Assembly (NCBI GenBank): GCA_963082975.1 | Contig: OY720344.1 | Span: forward strand, 17,409,580-17,473,579 | Direction: 5' to 3' | DNA from: Labia minor | Lineage: Eukaryota > Arthropoda > Insecta > Dermaptera > Spongiphoridae | DNA: 64,000 bases | In this document: positions 12,601 to 23,000 of the stretch, in pieces | How the letters are laid out: each line of letters opens with the position of its first letter | Position numbering within the stretch: the first letter of the stretch is position 1 | Made by a program: the position numbers and the translations under genes | Notes under the pieces: generated by a model | What the model saw: only the letters and a program-made list of their open reading frames with translations | What the model was told of the DNA's origin: nothing | Database searches by the model: none

Positions 12601-15600
12601 TTAGAAGTTCAAAGGTGGCAGTTGCATTTTAAATATTTAAGGAAACCTTGAACTTGTGAGTTTGTTAATAACATTGGAAATTGATTATAACGATGATAGT
12701 TAATAGATAATATATTATATACTTATACATCATAATTAATTTATAATTAAGATATAGTTAGATAGAAATATATAAATTGATATACAAATAAAAGAACTAC
12801 GATTCAATTTTTGTATGATTTTACAATTTGATTCAAATAAATGTGAAAAATGAATGAAGGAAAAGAAAATTATAATATAATTAAGAAACAAATAATTTCT
12901 CGAAAATTTCTTGAGAAAAATTTGTATCACTAGAATTTGTATTTTTTTTTTTTTTTTTTGAGATTAATCTTAAAAAATGATAAATTTATTTAAAATAGGA
13001 ATAAGAATAAAATAGTTTAAATCTAAAATTTAAAATTGCATAGTAATATTTTAAGTTTTTCCAACATTGTAAGTAATAGTGAGAGTATTAATGATGGTGG
13101 ACAAATATTAGAGAGTAAAAATAGTAGAAAAGAAATTAGAAAGGGTTGGAAAAATTTTAATGTCCTCTTATAAGGTCAACTTCTCACCAAAATAAAAGAA
13201 ACTTCTGAATAGTTATTGATTTTGTTAGTATAAAAAACAAGAAGTATAAATATTAGTGAACAAAATTTTAAATGCATTACATTACGTTTTATGAAAAATT
13301 ATTTTTAATTAAACAAACCTTTCTATTTAAGTTTAATTTATAATTTAAGAATTTCAGACATTGTTTCCAATTTTCAACTTTCTTTACTATATTTTATAAA
13401 TAAAAAGGTAGAAACATGAATACATAATTATATCTTTCTGTTCAATTTTTATTAAAATTTTAAAAAAAAATCCAGGGGGTACTAAGTAATGTTTTTTCTA
13501 ATAAGGGGGTGGTAAGCCAAATAAGTTTGAGAACCACTGGTGTTCAGTGTGGTTAAATGAAAGAACGATAAGTTCAATAATTATTAAATAAAAATAAAAA
13601 AAAAAATGTAATATCTATATAGTATTAAATAATATAATATAATAAAAGTGTTAACATTGTAGGTAATTAATCCATGTATTCATAGATAATTTTTAAAATA
13701 AGAAAATCTTTAAATAAATCTTTTTAATACTATTTTATTATAATTTTTATAATGTTAAATGAAATGAAATTAATGAATTTAAGTGTTATACTTATTTATA
13801 ATATTTATTATTAATATGATTTAGGAGGTGGTGACGACAAGAAGTACCGAGTCCAAAATCAGTACAGTATCTTGCCAGGTGACGCAGACAACCAGCGATA
13901 AAAGCTCAATAACAAAATGTCGGCCATTGCAAGTGTCGATCGGATGCACTGCATATCCAATCATCGTTCCAATGAATGATGCCCAAATGAATACACAACA
14001 AATCAACTGTCGAGATGTTGCCCTTGGGGACAAGCATGTCCATCAACTATTTACCATTCATACCATCACGAATTCTATATTTGGTTGGGATCAGTCAATA
14101 AAGGATGATAACAACAACAACAACAAAAACAATAACAACAAAAGCATCAGCAACATACCACCACCTACACCAGTACTCTATCTATTTTTTTGTTTGTTTT
14201 TTTTTGTTTTTTTGTTTCATTCTCAATTAATTATTATAATTATGAATTATTTATATAGAAATTTATTTAATATAATTTTTAAAACTTATCAATCTACATT
14301 TAAGAATCATACATCAACTTACACATAAGTAATATATGTAAATAATTTTGGAAATTGCTAGAATTTATATTATTTTTTTATTCAATGTCGAACGGTTAGA
14401 GAAGAGTATTTGGAACCGAGATAATCAGTGATATGCTTTACAGAAATAAATCCTTGTAAACTAAAAAAAAATAATTTACTAGATTTATCCTATTTATGCA
14501 CGAGGTCTGTCAAAAGAAAAGGAGAATTTTGAATTTTCTCGGGCTGTGCACATTCGATTATCGAATTTTTTTGTTATGTTGATACACATATGTTTCTCAT
14601 ATGTTGACATTATCAGCCATTTTGGATTAGTAGTTTGTATTTGACAACTGAAATAGTTAGCCACGTTTTGTGTGTTGTTCGATTTTTTATTTAAAAAAAG
14701 GAATAATACAAGGAAGTTATGCAACGTTTGCGTGAAGCAATAATACTTAAACAATCGCAATCGTGGAAAAACTAATCATGGATTCTGCAACCACCTCACA
14801 CATCATATTTTGTTCGTGATTTTATCGCCAAAAACAACTCTGTAATCATGCCTCAACCACCGTATTTACCAGATTTGGCTCCCTGCGACTTTTGCCTATT
14901 CCCAAAACGTGAAGAGACCAATGAAAGGAAAGCGTTTTGCCATAATTGGCGAGATAAAGTCGGAATCGAAGAACGAGCTGATGGCTATACCGAAAAGCAC
15001 ATTTCAGAAATGCGTCAACGATTGGAAGAAGCGCTGGCATAGGTGCATTATATCTGAGGAGAATTACTTTGAAGGGGACAAAATGGATATTGATGAATAA
15101 ATAAATATTTTTCGAAATTATTCAAAATTCACCTTTTCTTTTGAACAAACCTAGAATGCATTCAACTTTTGTATTACTATTTAGAGACCATAATTGCACC
15201 GTTCCTTAGAAAAGATTATCTATCTATTTCTTTCACTCTTGGAAATTCTTCCTCAGCAATCCCATACCTTCAACTTTTCATAATCATAACTTTCTACTTT
15301 TATTACTTTCCAGACAAATTATAATCATACAAACAAAATTTCTATTAAAATTAAAATTTTAAAAAAATTTTCCCAATCTATTTTCTTCCCAGAAGTTGAA
15401 TCTTTTAAATCAAAATTAAAATATAAATATATTTATAAATAAATAAATTTTAATTAAGTTAAATTTCTAAATAATCATTGGAATTATATAAGAATTAAAA
15501 TATAAATGATTTCACAGTCCAAATAAGCTAAAGTGTCTCCACTCGACTATCTCGCATTTTGAATTGGATTAATTAATATATATTATATTTAAATTAAAAT

Positions 15601-18600
15601 TAATAAATAATATTTATTAAACCAGAGCGTGTTTGACTCTTTGTTGATGGCACCACGCCACGTGCTTGCGCATGATTTGCATTGTTAAAAAATTAATTCC
15701 GGTACTTTCAGCGATTCAATCAAACTGAAATTCTATATATAGCAGTTTTATACAATTTTTAATTACGTGAAAAATCATCAAACATATATCTTTATTTTTA
15801 CGATCACTTTAGAGGAAAAAAATCAAAACGTTGTAGGTAATGAATGGTCCTATTCCAAATGAGCTACATTTCTCAAATGTTGATAGAAAACTACGAATTT
15901 TGAATAATGCCCGTGTACCAAATTTTATATTTCTAGCTCAAATCGTTTTTGCGTAATCTTGTCTACTTATACACACACACACATAATAAATATAAAAATA
16001 TAGATATTCTCAATTATCTTATTATCAGATATGGTAAATGAAAGTAATGCACAGTCTGTCACACTTTTCTTCTTCGTTAATTTGTTTTATAATATTTCGG
16101 TCTAGTTATTATAAAATTTTTGAGGAATAACCAAATGATATCTAATTAAAATATTACATAACTTAATGATAAATATTATTATTGAATTGTTTCTAAAGAA
16201 TTAAGTTAAATATAAAAATGATCTAAATTTATTTATCATTCTATTTATATTATTTAAATTTATTTTTTAATTATTATTATTATTTTAAACTGCTATTATT
16301 ATATAATAGGAGAGGGTATTTACAAGATATTAATAACATTTACAAGATATAATTTATTATGTTAAAAATCGATCTCTTGGCGTATCGTATTTATTTTAAT
16401 CATCCTCTACTTCCCCACTATTTGATTGTGCCTTTTGTTGTCTGTGGCTGATAGGACAATGTAGATTGTTGTTGTCCATAGTGGCCCCCATACATCCTCT
16501 CCAATGCACACATATTTGGCCGCTCTAGAAGGCATTTGTCCGGGACGGAAAATCTTAAGGGCGGCATTTTGTTAATGAATGTAATAAATTTTACCATTTA
16601 TTCATTTGCCCGGGGCGCCGTAAATGTTAGAGCGGGCGCTGATTTGGTTATTTATTTATTTATTAATTCTTAAATAAATTTTTTATTTTCTTCCTTAATA
16701 TGGGAGGAGTGTCGTCTTTATTATTTTAGTTTATGAAATTTATTGCTATAGAATATACATATTATCCCTTGGCCTATCGTTTATGTTTAGTAAATTAAAG
16801 TCAGTGGCGTACCTAGAACTTTTGCCGCCCGGGGCGATCTCCATTTTGCCGCCCTTTCTATTATAAGTCAATCAAATAGTGGTTTTTATAAATTAATACA
16901 CATAAATAAATTATTAAGTTATTTAATCAATATTAATTAATACACAGAGTAAATTTTTTCACATATTTGTATGCACTCGTAAACATACATATCTATATAA
17001 TATTTACTCTTCAAGCTTTCATACTAGAAAAATCGTGTATAATGCTCTCAAAATTTATATTTATATTTTTCCCCCGGCCCTGCTTTTCAATAGAAAAATA
17101 GATGATTTAAAAAAATATTGGTATATCACTTCAAAGTAATCATCTAATCATATAAACTTTTCAAAAGAAATGACATTTATAAACTGATATGAAAAAATTT
17201 TGATTAGGAAAAATTGCCGAACAAATTCGTAAAGATGCGTTTACGAATTCAACGAATTTTAATGGATACAATAAAATAAAATTATTATCCTGTTCTTGGA
17301 ATTAGAATTCAAAATTTACACTAAAATGCATTTATATACACCGAGGAATAATATTCGAAATCATATATTTAATCATAATTTATATAAATCAAATAGTAAA
17401 CTTATAATAATCATAATAATCATTTATTATTCAAGAATGAAAAAAAATAAATATGAAATGGTTGCTTTTTACAACTATAACTAAATATAAAAAATGCCGC
17501 CCCAAGATAAGTGCCGCCCGGTGCGGACCGCACCCACCGCACCCCCCTAGGTACGCCACTGATTAAAGTAGTATGTCAAGTGTGGAATTCACTCATTATT
17601 TTGAAGAATCGAATTCGGCCTTCTTATCTCACCCCCCCTATTATTTTTTTCCTTTCTCTTTCCCTCTATCAATCTGGTATTATAAATATCTTCTGTTTTT
17701 TGTATAATCAACATGATTCTCTATTTTCATAAAATTTATTTTATTTAAGAGATAAAATTTATTAAGATTCTAGAAGGAATTTCTAAACCTCATATTATAT
17801 TAAAACAAAAGTGAAATGATTTAATTCAAGGAAAATTAAAACATCTGGAAATGCTAGGAAGCATTACTATCAACGAACTTTTATTCATATTTATCACAAA
17901 ATTGCATAAATAATTCCAATTTATATGATCTTAATATATTGTGAGAATTAGATAAATAATGTAGAGAGCAAAAAATATTTAAAAATACATTAGGGAAATT
18001 CCCAGAAACATTGGGAAAAATTTTTCGGGAATTTCCCTAATATTCCCGGGCATTTTTTTAATGTTTACGATAATGTCTAAACATTTTTTTCTTTACAATT
18101 TTACTTTATAATAACACTAATTACAATAGATATAATATATGGGAAATTTTCAACTTTGACCGCCGATTTGACCATGATCCCAACCGAATTTTAAACAATA
18201 CCTCCCTTACTATCGTCGGTCGGTAAAAACCAAGACCACTTTACATTTACACTTTTTTAAGCTCTACTCGAATCCAAAATCAAAATTTAAAGAATCGAAA
18301 ATTTTTGGCGACAGACATAGATTTTATAAACGAACTAAAAGTTCATTGAAAAGGTGAACTCAAATGTTATTGCTACAACATACCACATTTCTTCAAATGT
18401 TAAGTCAACATCATTCATTCAATACTAATTCTCTCTCATATACTTAAGATATGATTGTATGCATCAAAATATACTTAGAAGTCATTATTCTTACTCCTTT
18501 CTTATTTATATAATAGTAAAATTGATTTTTTTTTTAAAAAAAAAGATAAAAATATAGTATATAGTTAATATAGATCGGTATCATCAATTTTTTCTATTAT

Positions 18601-19995
18601 TAAGAAATAAAAATGTAGTTGATGACGGTAAAGATTTGATTTTATCAGTTGAATGTGGAGAAAGAAGAAGTGAGCAGTCCTCTTTGCCGTGATGCCTCCG
18701 TATCAACCCTCGACCTGTTTAAAACGCGCAATCTGGCATGCAACACAACAGCAGCAGCAACAACAACAACGACGACATCGACGACGCAAAATTCACTTGA
18801 ACTCAAGGATGAAAAAACACAAATGTAAATATATAAGATCAATTCGATAAATTATAATAGTAAATTTTCTTTTTACTCTATTCTTTTATTCTTACTAGCT
18901 GCTAGACCATCTTCGGTGCTCTGCGATTATTGATTAGATATTGATATAATAAATAGCCTATGTTCAAATAGAGGTATATAAGAATATTGTGATGTAATTT
19001 CATACTAATCGGTTCAGCCAATTTTGAGTCTATAACATCACAATTTTAAGGACAGAATGAAAAATTCTAGCCACTTTTGGATTCTCTAGAGGTCATGAAA
19101 CGTGAAGATTTGCAAAAGTTTTTACATTCTGAACAATGTGCAGACCAAAACCTTTATATATATATATATATTATTATAAAGATTATTATACTTATGAATG
19201 GGGATCTAAATATTGCAAAAGACAAGATAACTATTTTTATGATTCTTATTTTCATTCTTAAAGAATAATAAAAAAATGAATATAGATATAAAATTTAAAA
19301 AATTATCGGCATACTATATATGTCTTTATTATTATTATTATTTATTAGTGACAATATTATTTTTAATTGAAAATTGATAAAGACCATATAATAAAATATA
19401 ATTATTGTTTGTTTGTTTTTATATGAATAATAATCTTTATTTTAATTATATGTATATATATGCTCATTTAGGTTTCTATAAAAGTATTTATTATGAAAAC
19501 TTATTTCCGAGTTATTTTCTTATATTTTATTAGGAGATTTCAGTCTCAGCGTTCAAGAGATGCAAATCTCATGAGAAAAATGTGAAAATAACCCGGAAAT
19601 AATTATAAAAAAAGATATGGATATAATATAAATATTTTTAATTTTATTTTATTTATAATATATAAGGGCTGACTGTGAAGTCATGAAGTGCTGGGTGACG
19701 TCATATAATTTTAAAATAAGAAAAAACTAACTTCCGGTAGTCAGATCATGATGAAATTTGGTATCTCAATTTTTTTCATATTTTTAAATCTATATACAAA
19801 ATATGAAGCAAATATCTCGAAGCAAACTGGTACTTTACTTGAAAGGTAAACGCAACCAGTGTAGGTAAAGTACCACTTCCGGTTAACCGATTTTGACGAA
19901 ATTTTGATAGAAATCTAGAAACTGTCAATAATATCGGTGTACCAAATTTCGAAGTCCTAGCTTGATTAGTTTTTGAGTAAATTTGCTTACAGACA

Positions 19996-20026
<31 letters not shown>

Positions 20027-23000
20027 CATACATACATACATACATACATACATACATACATACATACACACACACAGACATAATTCGAAAAATGGTATTT
20101 TCCGACTCAGGGAGGTCTAAAACGTCAAGATCTATCGAAATCTCGAAGTCGAAATTTTTGACGATTCCAATACTTCCCTTATACGAAGTATGCGGGAAAG
20201 TAAAAACTATAAAAAAATAAAATAAATATGTTTAAAATATAAGTACTATTTATGACTAAATAGTAGTAGATGAGTGTTTTGTTTTATTTTGTTTTTTTTT
20301 TTTTTGCAGAAGATGTTTGGATTGGGGTGCCCCACATCCCTCAAATGATCAATACAAAATGCAAGGCAAAGAGCGATTTGAAACAGGATTGCAAATTTTA
20401 TGCCAATGTAATCAAGCAGTTCGTCAAGAATGGTTTCAGGTTAGCTAATTCAGATTTTCCATTTATTAGAATTCTCTTGCAAACTTGTGCATTAATTTGA
20501 TTTCAATAATTAAAAATAAAAGATTATCGACGTTGAATAATCTACTAGTATTTAGTATTAATTTATCTTTACTTGGTTGATTTAGCAGTAAGTTTGAAAT
20601 TTTATTTTCTCTCTCTCTCTTTTATCACTTATCTTACTTTACTTTTCCTAAAGACTAACTCCTGTATTCATTCAATTTTTGTGAAATGATGATTATGATT
20701 ATATAAATTTAAAATTACAATATAATAAGTTATATATCTAAATATTTCTTTGATTATTTGTTATATTCATTCATTGTACCTATAATTATATATTACTAAT
20801 TTAAAAATAAAAACTCTAGCAAAATAAAAGTAATTCTTGAATTTATTTGATTAATATGTGATTTAACATTTACAAAAATAAAAAATGATCTCCCTCTCCT
20901 ATTATGTCTATATCTATCTTTCTCTATATATATAGAGAGAGAGAGAGATATAGAGATAGATATATATTTACACACACACGAGGATATAGATATAGAGCTC
21001 AAAACAGTTTATTTGATTCTTACAAGATTAAGGCTATTTTTAAACATAATCACCCCTCACAATTATGCATTGTTCCCTCTTTCTTACAGCTTCCTAATTC
21101 CCTTGCCGAAGAATACTTTCAATTTTCTCCGAAGCCACTGTTGCACCGCTTCATAAGCTTCTTCATTGTTAGCATATCTTTTTCCACCTAGGGCGTCTTT
21201 GAGTGGCCCAAACAGGTAAAATCAGATGGGACGAGGTCGGGACTGTATGCAGGATAAGACAAGACCCCCAACACAATTTTTGAAACTTATCTCTGGTCAG
21301 CTTAGAAATCTGCAAGAAAGTTGGGACAAGTGTATAACTGTGGGAGGTGATTATTTTGAAAAATAGCCTGAATTTTGTCAGAAATAAATAAACCTTTTTT
21401 GAGCTCTCTTTATTTATTGAATGATCCTCGTATATATTAGCGGAGGTCCTAAGCATCCTGCCACATCCCGCATATCATTTTCCATACCCTCCTATCCTAG
21501 ATGTGTTTTTCCATACCCTCCTATCCTAGATGTGTTAACCTCTCTTTTTCATACTTCTTTGGACGCTGAGGTACCATTCCTGTCGGGATTCTCCCCTTTC
21601 TTCGAGGAATTCTTTCATCTCCTATCCTCTTCATCTGACCAAATCCAACCAATTTTTCTTCTATTTTATCTATCTTTATTTCCTGTTTGTTTGTTAAGAT
21701 CCTTATTTCTTCTTTCTTTATTCTCATTCTTGACAAAAAAGTAAAAAGTTCATTTCACTGGATTCTAACTTTCTCCTGTCCTTCCTGTAATGGTCCAAGA
21801 TTCCAATCCAAATTCTGATTAGTTCTACTATTATCGTATAGATGTTAATTTTTATCTTTAGGTCAATTTTTGTTGACTATAGTAAAGAATTCGAGTATCA
21901 GATTGCACAAGAAGAAAAGCAATACTTAAAAATTATTGAATATTGAAATTTATTTACACATATAGATTCTTAAATTCAATAAAAATCATTAAATAAAATA
22001 TTATTATGAAGAAAAAAAAAACGTGAAAGTTAAAACAAATTTATTAATTTTATTATAGGACTATTTTTATAATTTATTGATTTATTTTTTTTTTCTAGTT
22101 AGTTTGCAATAATCAAGATAAAGGATTTGAAATGAATGAATATTTGAAAACGTTAGAAAATTATTCTAAAGAGTTATTCACTCATATTGTGAATTTAAAA
22201 GATAAAACTGCAAGTACTATTTATAATAATTCAATTCGGCTCGTTCATAGTATAAATTTTGTTAAATCAGATGCAAGAAAGAGTGATGGTATCCAAAGAC
22301 AGTAAATGTCTTGGAAAATTGTGCCTATTTTGTTATTAATTTGTCTTCTTATTAGCTGTTTGTATATTAATAATATAATTAGATAATGAAATAGAATATA
22401 TAAATATTATAAAATAAATAGAAATTTTGAATAGTAATTTATATATTTGATTGCTTAACTGGATAGACATCAGGATTGGAAGATATTTAAAAAGTATCGA
22501 ATGCCCGAGTATAGTTTAGAACAGAGGAGGCCACCTCCTGGTCTGTTACAAAATCAATGGAAAAATTATATTTATATTGTTAATGAAACATACAAAGAAA
22601 AATATAATCAGATAAAGAATACCTGATGAATATTTAAAAGCACTTCTTCTTCGCTACTAACAAATTATATCCATTTTATTATAATAATTAAATAATTTTC
22701 ATCATCAGCAAAATTTCAAATTTAATCCGTCCTACTTGATTTTGAGTACAAGTTTATTAAAGAATAATTATTATAGTTTGTCAGTACATGATAATATAAA
22801 TGTTAATATTAGGGTTATTGAAATAAATAAACATTTTTCAAGTTATAGTTTTTTTTTGTTTTGGCCTGTGGGTCCGTTGATAATTAAATTAAATTGTTCA
22901 CAAGATATTCTTTAATTAAAGAAAACTACCTATTTTTGCAAATGGGAATAAAGGAGACAAGAATAAATTGAAATTGTGAATTATGTTTTATTATGCATGA

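Noticed and set aside
19776..20081. Minus-strand frame with repeated MYVCMYVC
   Set aside because: Translation of a (CATA)n microsatellite in family C.
20270..20500. Open frame starting in the intron and reading DVWIGVPHIPQ
   Set aside because: Splice phase from the previous exon and KANK similarity require the other frame over 20310-20439 (KERFETGL, AVRQEWFQ).
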